Numbered from the stretch's first letter, positions 1 to 6,630 are shown. The stretch is 7,839 nucleotides of DNA from Bacteroidia bacterium (GCA_030054235.1 JASGCG010000062.1:1-7839), one strand, 5' to 3'. A program made the numbers and translations. Notes: generated by a model from the sequence alone, not told the origin.

Positions 1-79
1 GCCGGGTGCAGCGCGCGCGTCCGCGCAGCCGGAACCCGAGGTCGCGGGAGGACGACTGCAAGATCACGCGCTACGGCGC
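1..79. other. Window edge downstream of rluA, no gene recognised
   Basis: This short GC-rich stretch lies beyond the rluA stop codon at the left edge. Open frames pass through it on both strands, but none gives a recognisable protein segment. I see no terminator with a T tract. It could be spacer or the edge of a neighbouring gene. Confidence 0.4.
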
Positions 80-760
80 TCAGAAGGGCGTCGGGCACTC
101 GATGTTCATGCGCTCACCTGTCGTGGGATGCGTGAACCCCACCGAGCGTGCGTGGAGGCAGAGTCGCGGCGCCATCGCGCGCACCGCCGGCAGCGCGTAG
201 AGGTCATCACCAAGGATCGCGTGCCCGAGCTCGCGGCAATGCACGCGCAGCTGGTGGCTGCGGCCGGTGCGCGGCAGGAGTTCCAAGCGTGTGGTGTTGC
301 GCTCGGCATCGCGTGACATCACCCGCCAGCTCGTCTGCGCGGAACGGCCATGCACATGGTCCACGACCTGCAGTGGCGTGTTGACCAGGTCCTTGCGCAG
401 CGGCAGGTCGATCAGACCCTCGCTGTCCGCCACGATGCCGTGGACCAGCGCCTCGTAGGCCTTGCTGACCGTGCGATCCTGGAACTGCACGCTGAGCTCG
501 CGGTGCGTCCTCGCGTCGAGCGCCATGACGATGCACCCGCTGGTGTCGCGGTCGAGCCGGTGCACGATCCGCGCGCCACGGAAGCATCGTGCCGCACGGC
601 TGGCCAGGCAGTCGGCCTTGTCCTCGCCGATGCCCGGCACGCTGAGCAGCCCGCTGTCCTTGTCCAGCACGAGCAGCGAACGGTCGCTCCAGAGGACGCG
701 AAACCCGATGCCCTCGGGAAGGGGCTGATCTACACTTGCGTGCTGCGCCACGGCGCCCAT
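80..760 (-). CDS. rluA: RluA-type pseudouridine synthase (23S rRNA/tRNA)
   Basis: Predicted 226-residue cytoplasmic pseudouridine synthase of the RluA/RsuA family. The E. coli enzyme isomerises U746 of 23S rRNA and U32 of some tRNAs. Visible here are the N-terminal LVLDKDSGLLSVPG segment (about 31-43), the catalytic signature HRLDRDTSG with the presumed nucleophile Asp70, and GRSHQLRVH followed by LGHAILGDDLYA and MAPRLCLHA near the C-terminus. These blocks line up along the whole length with my memory of the 219-residue E. coli RluA, including SVPG and MAPRLxLHA, which favours RluA over RluC or RluD; no S4 domain is present. The ATG at 760 gives a family-sized protein. A GTG at 751 is an alternative. 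The same frame stays open to 1465, but that extension is low-complexity antisense to the lipoprotein gene. It diverges from that gene with 6 bases between start codons. Substrate specificity is inferred from similarity. Confidence 0.92.
   Translation of the reverse strand: MGAVAQHASVDQPLPEGIGFRVLWSDRSLLVLDKDSGLLSVPGIGEDKADCLASRAARCFRGARIVHRLDRDTSGCIVMALDARTHRELSVQFQDRTVSKAYEALVHGIVADSEGLIDLPLRKDLVNTPLQVVDHVHGRSAQTSWRVMSRDAERNTTRLELLPRTGRSHQLRVHCRELGHAILGDDLYALPAVRAMAPRLCLHARSVGFTHPTTGERMNIECPTPF
730..737 (+). promoter_or_regulatory. Candidate -10 element (CTACACTT) for the lipoprotein-nadB operon
   Basis: CTACACTT contains TACACT, a 4/6 match to the TATAAT -10 consensus, and starts 37 bases before the lipoprotein ATG. 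It lies inside the 5' coding end of rluA, which reads the other way. No convincing -35 box is seen 16-18 bases upstream. The same octamer occurs on the minus strand just upstream of the MmgE/PrpD gene, and that repetition is the main support. Confidence 0.35.
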
Positions 761-766
761 TGCACC

Positions 767-2095
767 ATGAACCGATCGATCATGCTTCTTGCTCCTGTCG
801 TGCTTGCCGCCTGTACCGGAACCAGCACCGGCTCCGTGAGGGAGGTTGGGACGATCTCGCCGACGGGCGCGACGGCGCCGACGGGAGCCGCGGGATCTCC
901 CGCGAATGCGTCCCCGCCAGCGACCGATCCATCGAATCCTGCCGCCGACTGGGCCTCTGCCGAGGCGCCGATCCTGACCAACGCCGTGCAGCTCACGTTC
1001 GGGCGCGACTGGGTGCGGGCGGGCGAGAACTACATCGATCCGTCGGGCAAGCGTGTGCTGTTCCAAGGTGTGCCGCAGCCCGAGGCCGGCAAGGCGCCGG
1101 ATGATCACTACGCGATGGTGCTTGCTGACCTGGTCATCGGTACCGATGGCAAGCCGACCCTGGCCAACAGCTGGATCATCAGCCCGAAGGGCAGTGCGAA
1201 CACCTGTGGCTGGTTCGACCCGAAGGATCCCGATCGGATCATCTTCGCGACCACGCTCGTTGCACCGACCGCCAGCAACTCGCCCGGCTACCAGCGCGGC
1301 ACGGGCCGGTACCGATGGAGCTTCCCGCCCGAGATGCGGATCGTCTCGCTCGATCTCAAGGGCCGCGCCAAGGGCAGCGAGATCACGCCGGCCGACCTCA
1401 GGACGCTCGTCGGTGATGGCAGCGCCTACGTCGCCGAGGGCAACCTGAGTGCCGATGGCCGTCACCTCATCTACTGCTCACTCGCCACGGGGCAGGGCGA
1501 CCTGTACTCGCTCGATCTCCAGACCGGAGCGACGACGCCGCTCGTGCGTGAGCCGGGCTATGACGGCGGTCCGTTCTTCAGCCCGGATGCGTCGCGCATC
1601 TGCTTTCGCAGCGATCGGACCGGTGATGGCCACCTGCAGCTGTTCGTGGGCGACCTCGATCGCACGGCCGATGGCCGCATCCTCGGCGTGAGCCGCGTGC
1701 ACCAGCTCACGATGGGCGACACCGTCAACTGGGGGCCGTTCTGGCACCCGGGCTCGACGGCCATGGCCTACGCCACGAGCGAGCTCGGCCATCAGAACTA
1801 CGAGGTGTTCCTGATCGACAGCGCCCGCTGGACGACCGGTGCAGGCATGCCCATGCAGCGCGATGGCTCGACCAAGGTCCGTGTGACGCACGCAGCGGGC
1901 GCCGACGTGCTGCCCGCCTTCAGCGCCGATGGCCGCCGCATGATCTGGACGAGCAAGCGCGGCCCCGAGAACACGAGCCAGGTCTGGCTCGCGGACTTCG
2001 CGTTGCCTGCTGCGTTCGAGCCGGCGCGCGATGTCGTTGCGCCCAACGATGCTGCGGCGAAGGAGGGGGCTTCGGCCCCGGGCCAAACGCCGTGA
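767..2095 (+). CDS. TolB-like PD40 beta-propeller lipoprotein
   Basis: Predicted 442-residue lipoprotein. It begins with a short signal (N2-R3, then a hydrophobic run) and a clean lipobox L13-A14-A15-C16. Residues about 17-66 form a Ser/Thr/Pro/Ala/Gly-rich tether. The rest consists of WD40-like (PD40/TolB-type) blades: QLTF...DPSGKRVLF (75-99), a degenerate DPKDPDRIIFATT (151-163), LSADGRHLIYCS (227-238), FSPDASRICFRSDR (271-284), WHPGSTAMAYATS (326-338) and FSADGRRMIWTSKRG (385-399). About six blades are visible, so a closed propeller is plausible. It probably binds a protein or glycan partner at the envelope; no enzymatic residues are evident. The ATG at 767 is preferred over the in-frame ATG at 782 because it retains the positively charged n-region. 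No good Shine-Dalgarno precedes it. Its TGA overlaps the nadB GTG. The open frame extends upstream to 350, but that part is antisense to rluA. The partner and exact role are unknown. Confidence 0.85.
   Translation: MNRSIMLLAPVVLAACTGTSTGSVREVGTISPTGATAPTGAAGSPANASPPATDPSNPAADWASAEAPILTNAVQLTFGRDWVRAGENYIDPSGKRVLFQGVPQPEAGKAPDDHYAMVLADLVIGTDGKPTLANSWIISPKGSANTCGWFDPKDPDRIIFATTLVAPTASNSPGYQRGTGRYRWSFPPEMRIVSLDLKGRAKGSEITPADLRTLVGDGSAYVAEGNLSADGRHLIYCSLATGQGDLYSLDLQTGATTPLVREPGYDGGPFFSPDASRICFRSDRTGDGHLQLFVGDLDRTADGRILGVSRVHQLTMGDTVNWGPFWHPGSTAMAYATSELGHQNYEVFLIDSARWTTGAGMPMQRDGSTKVRVTHAAGADVLPAFSADGRRMIWTSKRGPENTSQVWLADFALPAAFEPARDVVAPNDAAAKEGASAPGQTP
2061..2079 (+). promoter_or_regulatory. Strong Shine-Dalgarno followed by UUCG-capped hairpin upstream of nadB
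   Basis: AGGAGG at 2061-2066 is followed by a perfect stem GGGGC (2066-2070), TTCG loop (2071-2074), GCCCC (2075-2079). The C(UUCG)G closing arrangement is the classic extra-stable tetraloop. The linear gap from AGGAGG to the nadB GTG at 2092 is 25 bases, too long for normal initiation. If the hairpin folds, about 12 unpaired bases remain between the stem and the GTG. The stretch also encodes the Ala/Pro-rich tail of the lipoprotein, so coincidence is possible. Confidence 0.4.
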
Positions 2096-3759
2096 CCGCC
2101 CTCGCGATCCAGCGTCGGCACCTGATCCCGTTCCGCAGTTCGTTGCTGCCGCAGATCTTCACGGACACGCTCGTCGTCGGCAGCGGCGTCGCCGGCCTTC
2201 GATGCGCGATCGAGGCCTCGTCGCACGGCGACGTGATCGTGCTCGCGAAGGAGTCGCTCGACCTGTCGAGCACGAGCTGGGCGCAGGGCGGCATCGCCAC
2301 CGTCCGCAGCGCCGACGACAGCATCGCCCAGCATGAGGCGGACACCCTCGAGGCGGGCGCCGGACTGTGCGATCCCGAGGCCGTGTCGGTCCTGGTGCGC
2401 GAGGGGCCGGGTGAAGTCGAGCAGATGATCGAATGGGGGATGCGGGTCGACCGAGACGCCGACGGCACCGTGAGCCTTGGGCGCGAGGGCGGTCATCGAC
2501 AGGACCGCATCGTGCATGCCGATGGCGATGCGACCGGGGCGGCGCTGGCTGCTGCGCTCATCGCCAAGGTGCGCGCGCTGGGTTCGGTGCGGCTCTTCGA
2601 CCGGTGCTTTGCACTCGATGTCCTGACGCGTGAGGACGCGGGCGAGCGCCGGGCGGCCGGCGTGCTCACGTGGCATCCGCGGTTCGGCCTGCAGATCGTC
2701 TGGGCCCGGGCGATCGTGCTCGCGTGCGGCGGCGCGGGGCAGGTGTATCGCGAGACCACCAATCCGAAGGTGGCCACGGGCGATGCCGTCGCCATGGCCT
2801 GGCGTGCCGGTGCAGCGGTGGCCGACCTGGAGTTCATGCAGTTCCACCCCACGAGCCTCTACGTCGCGGGTGCGCCGCGCCACCTCATCAGCGAGGCGGT
2901 GCGCGGCGAGGGGGCCTGGCTCGTCGATGCCTCCGGCACGCGGTTCATGCAGGGCGTGCATCCCATGGGGGAGCTCGCGCCGCGCGACATCGTGAGCCGT
3001 GGCATCGTCGAGCACCTGGCGCGCACCGGCCAGAGCCATGGGTTCCTTGACTGCCGGCATCTGGGTGGGGGTGAGCCCGGCTTCTTCGCGCGGCGCTTCC
3101 CGGGGCTCGATCGCATGCTGGCGGGCTTCGGGCTCGATGCGTCGCGCGAGCTGATCCCGGTGAACCCCGCGGCGCATTACACGATCGGCGGCGTGCTCAC
3201 CGATCTTTCCGGTCGCACCAGCCTTCGCGGCTTGTATGCCTGTGGCGAGAGTGCATCGAACGGCGTGCACGGCGCCAATCGGCTGGCCAGCAACAGCCTG
3301 CTCGACGGTCTTGTCTTCGGGCGGCGCGTGGCCCACGCCATCGCCGCGGATGCGTTGCCCGATCCCGTGCCGGTGCACACCGACAGCCGCATCGACGTCC
3401 CCGAGCGAGGCGATCTCGACGTTGCCGACATCCGCGCGAGCCTTCGAAGCGCCATGTGGCGCAATGTCGGCGTGCAGCGCTCGGCCACGCGGCTCGAGGA
3501 CGTCCTCAAGATGATCGAGTTCTGGGGTCGGTATGGTTTGCACGCGGTGTTCGAGCGGCCATCGGGCTGGGAAGCCCAGAACCTGTTGACGGTGGCGCAC
3601 CTCATGGCACGCGCAGCGCTCGAGCGCACCGAGAGCCGCGGCACGCATTGGCGCAGCGATGCACCCGAGCCGAATCCCTCCTGGCGCGTGCGACTGGCGT
3701 GGACGCCGGGTCGCGACCTGCCGGATCGCCTGCCGATCCAAGCGGAAGCGCGCGGATGA
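2092..3759 (+). CDS. nadB: L-aspartate oxidase NadB
   Basis: A 555-residue FAD enzyme that oxidises L-aspartate to iminoaspartate, the first step of de novo NAD synthesis; NadA condenses the product to quinolinate. The N-terminal FAD fold has the dinucleotide motif V-V-G30-S-G32-V-A-G35. It is followed by STSWAQGGIA (60-69), REGGH (131-135), VHADGDATG (141-149) and the FAD/substrate block QFHPTS (250-255). ELAPRDIVSR (294-303) contains Arg298, matching the catalytic Arg290 of the E. coli enzyme. HYTIGG (362-367) and HGANRLASNSLL (393-404) supply the residues equivalent to His351 and Arg386. The C-terminal helical domain carries ESRGTHWRSD (514-523). All key residues are present, and the separation from fumarate reductase/succinate dehydrogenase flavoproteins is clear. 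The start is GTG at 2092, overlapping the upstream TGA (GTGA); no other ATG or GTG is near. Its stop overlaps the next ATG (ATGA). No nadA or nadC is in the window. Confidence 0.97.
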   Translation: MTALAIQRRHLIPFRSSLLPQIFTDTLVVGSGVAGLRCAIEASSHGDVIVLAKESLDLSSTSWAQGGIATVRSADDSIAQHEADTLEAGAGLCDPEAVSVLVREGPGEVEQMIEWGMRVDRDADGTVSLGREGGHRQDRIVHADGDATGAALAAALIAKVRALGSVRLFDRCFALDVLTREDAGERRAAGVLTWHPRFGLQIVWARAIVLACGGAGQVYRETTNPKVATGDAVAMAWRAGAAVADLEFMQFHPTSLYVAGAPRHLISEAVRGEGAWLVDASGTRFMQGVHPMGELAPRDIVSRGIVEHLARTGQSHGFLDCRHLGGGEPGFFARRFPGLDRMLAGFGLDASRELIPVNPAAHYTIGGVLTDLSGRTSLRGLYACGESASNGVHGANRLASNSLLDGLVFGRRVAHAIAADALPDPVPVHTDSRIDVPERGDLDVADIRASLRSAMWRNVGVQRSATRLEDVLKMIEFWGRYGLHAVFERPSGWEAQNLLTVAHLMARAALERTESRGTHWRSDAPEPNPSWRVRLAWTPGRDLPDRLPIQAEARG

Positions 3760-4400
3760 GGTGGATCATGCTGGCTTCGGCAGCGTTCGCCGCGGCATGT
3801 GCCGCCGAGCGCATCGAGTACCGCTACCGCAACCCGCTCAGTGACCGCGCCAAGGATGAAGTCGACCACACGCTGCCTGATGGCACGCGGGTGGTCTATC
3901 GCGATCGGCCTGCCGTGGCTTCGGGCAAGTTCGGCTCGACCGAGGTCGTGACGCCGACGGGCGATGCGCCCGTGCCGGGGGTGGGTGCCACCGATGGAGG
4001 AGGGCCCGCCCTTGAACTGCGCATCGAGCACACGGATGGGACCATCGAGCTGCGTGCGTTCACGCCATCGCAGGTCATCGCGCACCTGCAGAATGCGATC
4101 CGCAACCGCGAGTACCCGCCGTTCTACGCGCAGATGCTGACGAAGGAAGCGCGCAAGGAGTGGGATGCGCGTGGCGGGGAGCCTGCGTTCGCGGCGTGGT
4201 TGGATGAGCAGCGCAGCGCCGTGATGGAGTTCCTCAACCGCACCAACTACGGGATGTTCAGCTCGGACGTCATCACGCGTGCTACCGGCCCGAAGACGAT
4301 CGAACTGCAGCTCACGCCGCACCTGCACGGGCAGTTCAAGTTCGACGCCATTGAGTTCGAGCGGCAGCAGGGCGGCATGAGGCTGCGCGCCCTGCGCTGA
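3756..4400 (+). CDS. Unknown putative lipoprotein, last gene of the nadB cluster
   Basis: A 214-residue protein I do not recognise. The start MRWIMLASAAFAAAC looks like a short export signal with a possible lipobox A12-A13-A14-C15. The -3 Ala is weaker than the usual Leu, so cleavage by ordinary signal peptidase is an alternative. Residues about 18-85 are polar, with an Arg/Tyr-rich start (RIEYRYRNP) and a Gly/Pro-rich linker (66-84). Residues 86-100 look like beta strands (LELRIEHTDGTIELR). Then come predicted helices (105-117 and 122-160) and a final strand pair (180-187, 194-204). This helix-then-sheet order resembles small NTF2-like or cystatin-like folds, but that is a guess from pattern only. 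The ATG overlaps the nadB TGA, so translational coupling is likely. A weak GGAAG lies about 7 bases upstream. The frame extends upstream to 3456, but that part is antiparallel reading within nadB and is not real. Confidence 0.78.
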   Translation: MRWIMLASAAFAAACAAERIEYRYRNPLSDRAKDEVDHTLPDGTRVVYRDRPAVASGKFGSTEVVTPTGDAPVPGVGATDGGGPALELRIEHTDGTIELRAFTPSQVIAHLQNAIRNREYPPFYAQMLTKEARKEWDARGGEPAFAAWLDEQRSAVMEFLNRTNYGMFSSDVITRATGPKTIELQLTPHLHGQFKFDAIEFERQQGGMRLRALR

Positions 4401-4417
4401 CGATGCGCCATCGCTGA

Positions 4418-4443
4418 CGATTGGCCCTCACTGGAACCAATCG
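4418..4443. terminator. Hairpin in the convergent spacer, possible bidirectional terminator
   Basis: CGATTGG (4418-4424) and CCAATCG (4437-4443) form a perfect 7-base stem with a 12-base loop, in the 68-base gap between two convergent genes. A smaller CGATG-CGC-CATCG hairpin (4401-4413) begins immediately after the upstream stop codon. Neither has a T tract, so Rho-independent termination is uncertain. Position is the main support. Confidence 0.33.
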
Positions 4444-4468
4444 GCGCCCGCGCACCACCCGATCACGA

Positions 4469-6010
4469 TCACTCGAACCGGCCGCGGTCCAGGATGTCGA
4501 AGTCGTGGAGCTTCGACACCTGCTTGGCCGAGAGCGCATCGATCGCCATGAGGCGCTCGACGAGCCGCGATGGCTTGGCCAGGCCGAGCGAGCCGAGAAG
4601 GCGGAACTTCGCGTTGAGGATCCCGCGCAGGTCGGCGGTCGTGTTGCGCGCATGGCCGGCCGGGTACATCACGAGCCCGCTGTCGAGCGTGCGGCCATCG
4701 GTCGTCTCGATCACGACCGACGTGGGAATGCCGTCCGGGTAGCGCCGGTCGTACTCCTCGCCGCCGTGGGCGAAGTCGATCTTCGCCATGAGCTCGCGCG
4801 TGCGCGGATTCTTGATCGCGTCGGCTGAGTAGTCGTGCGGCCCGAGCATCAGGCGCTTCCACCAGTCGTCGTTGGCCGCACCGATCGATTCGGCGCCGTC
4901 CTGCGCGGCGGCCTCGATCGCCTTCCGCAGCAGCGTGCTGACGATGTAGACCATGCTGTGGTCGGCGCTCTGGCGGGTCTTGGGATCGCGCTTGGCCGGA
5001 TCGCCGATGATGCCGAAGGCCGGTTCGTAGGCCACGATGCGGATCGACTTGATGGTGCCGGGCTTCTGCAGGATGTCGCGGTTGGCGAAGGCCAGGTCGA
5101 TGATCGCCTGGAGCGCGCCCGCGCTCTGGTGCTCGTAGAGGCCCAGCTTGAAGTGCATGCCCATGACGGCGAAGTCGTCGCCCGAGAAGCCGAGCACGAG
5201 GTCGAAGGGGCTGTCGCCCTGCGTCTTCATGAACTGGCGGAACATGCTCTCGGGGTTGCGGAAGATGTCACGCGGCCCGAGGAAGCCCTGCATGCTGCGG
5301 CGCATGCACAGGATCGCGGCCTCGGTGCTGATCGCGGCGCTCGCGCCCTTGGAGTCGCTGAGCTGCTTGCCGGCGCGGATCGCGCGCCAGGGAATGTGGT
5401 GCGCCACGAACATGCCGATCGCGCTCTCGATCTGCTCGGCGGTTGCGCCCATCATGGCGCCGTAGGTCGCGGCGCTGGCGATCGCGCCGTGCACCACGTG
5501 GTCGATCTTGTAGGTCTTGAGGCTGAAGACCTCGGCCAGCCGTCCTCGGATCTCATCGAGGCAAACCATGCCGCGCAGCGCGGTGGCGCCATCGAGGCCC
5601 ATGATCTGGGCCGCGGCGATCGGCACGGGATAGAAGTCGTTGTGGCCGAACTCGCCGGCGGTATGCCCGAGACCGGGGTTGAAGCCGAAGTTGGTGCCGT
5701 TGGAATCCCACTCGCGCACGGCGGCGCTGTTGGCGACGATCGCCTTCTCCGGCTGGACGCGCTTGGAGCTGCCGAAGACCGTCGCACCGTGCTTCTTGTT
5801 CTTGTAGCGCAGCGCTTCCTCGCGCAGCAGCACCGGCGCGTTCGTGCCCAGCGCGATCGCGCTCAGGCCGCAGAGCACCGCATCGGCGTGGAAGAGCTTG
5901 GTGCGGGTGAGGACCGACTCGGCGGGCTCGCCCGACTTCATGAAGTCGATCGCGTACTGGCCGATGCCGAGGGCTTGATTCGTGTTCCGGGGCAGGTTGA
6001 CGGTGGACAT
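4469..6010 (-). CDS. MmgE/PrpD-family protein (2-methylcitrate dehydratase-like)
   Basis: A 513-residue cytoplasmic protein of the MmgE/PrpD superfamily, which includes 2-methylcitrate dehydratase (PrpD), MmgE and cis-aconitate decarboxylase. Visible are the N-terminal helical domain with HADAVLCGLSAIALG (41-55), NSAAVREWDSNGT (94-106), a His/Gly-rich block LGHTAGEFGHNDFYPV (114-129), KIDHVVHGA (168-176), DSKGASAAISTEAA (219-232), the family block SADHSMVYIVSTLL (348-361), and YPDGIPTSVVIETTDGR (424-440) in the small domain. The EWDSNGT...FGHND block differs from the D-F-N/D-D-T motif I expect in canonical PrpD, so the substrate may differ. The ATG at 6010 is chosen over the in-frame ATG at 6043 because MSTVNLPRN opens a typical family N-terminus and a candidate -10 element lies between them. 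No Shine-Dalgarno is seen. It lies 86 bases behind UPF0316. No prpB or prpC is in the window, so the symbol is left empty. Confidence 0.92.
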   Translation of the reverse strand: MSTVNLPRNTNQALGIGQYAIDFMKSGEPAESVLTRTKLFHADAVLCGLSAIALGTNAPVLLREEALRYKNKKHGATVFGSSKRVQPEKAIVANSAAVREWDSNGTNFGFNPGLGHTAGEFGHNDFYPVPIAAAQIMGLDGATALRGMVCLDEIRGRLAEVFSLKTYKIDHVVHGAIASAATYGAMMGATAEQIESAIGMFVAHHIPWRAIRAGKQLSDSKGASAAISTEAAILCMRRSMQGFLGPRDIFRNPESMFRQFMKTQGDSPFDLVLGFSGDDFAVMGMHFKLGLYEHQSAGALQAIIDLAFANRDILQKPGTIKSIRIVAYEPAFGIIGDPAKRDPKTRQSADHSMVYIVSTLLRKAIEAAAQDGAESIGAANDDWWKRLMLGPHDYSADAIKNPRTRELMAKIDFAHGGEEYDRRYPDGIPTSVVIETTDGRTLDSGLVMYPAGHARNTTADLRGILNAKFRLLGSLGLAKPSRLVERLMAIDALSAKQVSKLHDFDILDRGRFE

Positions 6011-6018
6011 GGGGCGCG

Positions 6019-6026
6019 AAGTGTAG
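6019..6026 (-). promoter_or_regulatory. Candidate -10 element (CTACACTT) for the MmgE/PrpD gene
   Basis: Read on the minus strand, CTACACTT ends 8 bases before the ATG at 6010. If TACACT is a -10 box, transcription would begin almost at the start codon and give a nearly leaderless mRNA, in keeping with the missing Shine-Dalgarno. No clear -35 box is seen. The identical octamer lies upstream of the lipoprotein gene at 767. Confidence 0.35.
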
Positions 6027-6064
6027 CGGTGCAGGCCGCCCAACCTGCGGTCGCGCGGTGCGTC

Positions 6065-6086
6065 GTCCGGGCCTTCATGCGCGGAC
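6065..6086 (-). other. Imperfect hairpin between UPF0316 and MmgE/PrpD genes
   Basis: GTCCG (6065-6069) pairs with CGGAC (6082-6086). After one G-G mismatch, two more pairs (6071-6072 with 6079-6080) leave a 6-base loop. It sits 11 bases past the UPF0316 stop. There is no T tract, so it could be a weak terminator, an mRNA end stabiliser, or chance in GC-rich DNA. Confidence 0.25.
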
Positions 6087-6096
6087 CGCGCGGACC
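6079..6096. repeat. Tandem 9-base duplication after the UPF0316 stop
   Basis: GCGCGGACC occurs twice head to tail (6079-6087 and 6088-6096), directly abutting the UPF0316 stop codon at 6097-6099. It overlaps one arm of the neighbouring hairpin, so two alternative pairings with GTCCG at 6065-6069 are possible. It looks like a simple slippage duplication. Confidence 0.5.
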
Positions 6097-6603
6097 TCAG
6101 TGCGCGCTCGCGCTCGTGCTCTTGATGTCCGCGACCACGTGGTAGCAGGTCGGGTCCACGCCTCGTGCAAGTTCAATAACCCGCTTGGATCCACGACGAC
6201 GGGTCTCGATGAAGAGCATCTGCACGGGACCATCGCGCCCCCGGCCGTCGAAGACGGTGACGGTGATGCCCTGGTCGCGCAGCGTCGCGGCCATCTCGTC
6301 GCCCTTGCGCGTGAAGACACGCACGACCGAGTGCCCGCTGGCCATGCGTGCCTCGACGACCATGCCGAGCCAGTTGCCCAGCGCGAAGCCGAGCGCGTAG
6401 GGGATCGCATACCACGGGTGGTCCTGCACGGTCAGGATGACCTTGCTCACGACGAGCACCCACACGAGCACCTCGACGAACGCCAGCACGAACGCGCGGC
6501 CCTTGTGGCCCTGCACGATCGCGACGGTGCGCACCACGCCGATCGACACATCCACCAGGCGCGCGGCAATGATGCCGAGGCTGATGAGCAGGGCGGTCAC
6601 CAC
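6097..6603 (-). CDS. UPF0316 (DUF5698/DUF2179) membrane protein
   Basis: A 168-residue protein of the UPF0316 family, as in B. subtilis YebE. The N-terminal half has three hydrophobic segments: about 3-24 (ending VDVSIGVVRT, the family's typical first-helix exit), 36-58 and 65-83 (IPYALGFALGNWLGMVVE, with the conserved YALGF-A-GN-G pattern). The soluble C-terminal DUF2179 part runs from about 92 to 162 and includes GDEMAATLRDQGITVTVFDGRGRDG, a GEGRDG-like family motif, and a closing beta strand. DUF2179 domains in other proteins are thought to sense small ligands; the role of UPF0316 itself is not established. The start is GTG at 6603 with GGAG (6612-6609) 5 bases ahead; the adjacent GTG at 6600, spaced 8, is equally possible. 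It begins 27 bases after the stop of the fused GTPase gene, so cotranscription is likely. Confidence 0.9.
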   Translation of the reverse strand: MVTALLISLGIIAARLVDVSIGVVRTVAIVQGHKGRAFVLAFVEVLVWVLVVSKVILTVQDHPWYAIPYALGFALGNWLGMVVEARMASGHSVVRVFTRKGDEMAATLRDQGITVTVFDGRGRDGPVQMLFIETRRRGSKRVIELARGVDPTCYHVVADIKSTSASAH

Positions 6604-6608
6604 GATCG

Positions 6609-6612
6609 CTCC
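6609..6612 (-). promoter_or_regulatory. Shine-Dalgarno of the UPF0316 gene
   Basis: GGAG on the minus strand lies in the 27-base gap after the GTPase stop. Spacing is 5 bases to the GTG at 6603 and 8 to the GTG at 6600. It supports a start in this tandem GTG pair without deciding between them. Confidence 0.55.
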
Positions 6613-6630
6613 ATCGCGAACGACGCGAAC

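Noticed and set aside
6..200. A 64-codon plus-strand frame at the left edge
   Set aside because: It overlaps the conserved C-terminus of rluA and has Arg-rich shadow composition.
350..766. Upstream extension of the propeller lipoprotein frame
   Set aside because: It is antisense to rluA. A clean signal peptide and lipobox begin at 767.
761..1465. N-terminal extension of the rluA frame (about 235 codons)
   Set aside because: The extra sequence is antisense to the lipoprotein gene, Arg/Gly-rich and low-complexity, while RluA proteins are about 220 residues.
1798..3741. A 647-codon open frame antisense to the nadB region
   Set aside because: It is Arg/His/Ala/Pro-rich with no recognisable motif and lies opposite nadB, whose every family motif is present. 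High third-position GC explains the lack of stops.
3177..4328. A 383-codon minus-strand frame across the end of nadB and the small lipoprotein gene
   Set aside because: Arg-rich with no motif, and opposite two genes with consistent overlaps and starts.
6001..6096. Possible riboswitch, such as a cobalamin riboswitch, before the PrpD-like gene
   Set aside because: The gap is only 86 bases and no B12-box-like conserved sequence is seen. Only a short imperfect hairpin is present.
4835..6145. A 436-codon plus-strand frame opposite the PrpD-like gene
   Set aside because: Composition is Ala/Arg/Val/Leu/His repeats typical of an antisense shadow. The minus strand carries a clear family match.
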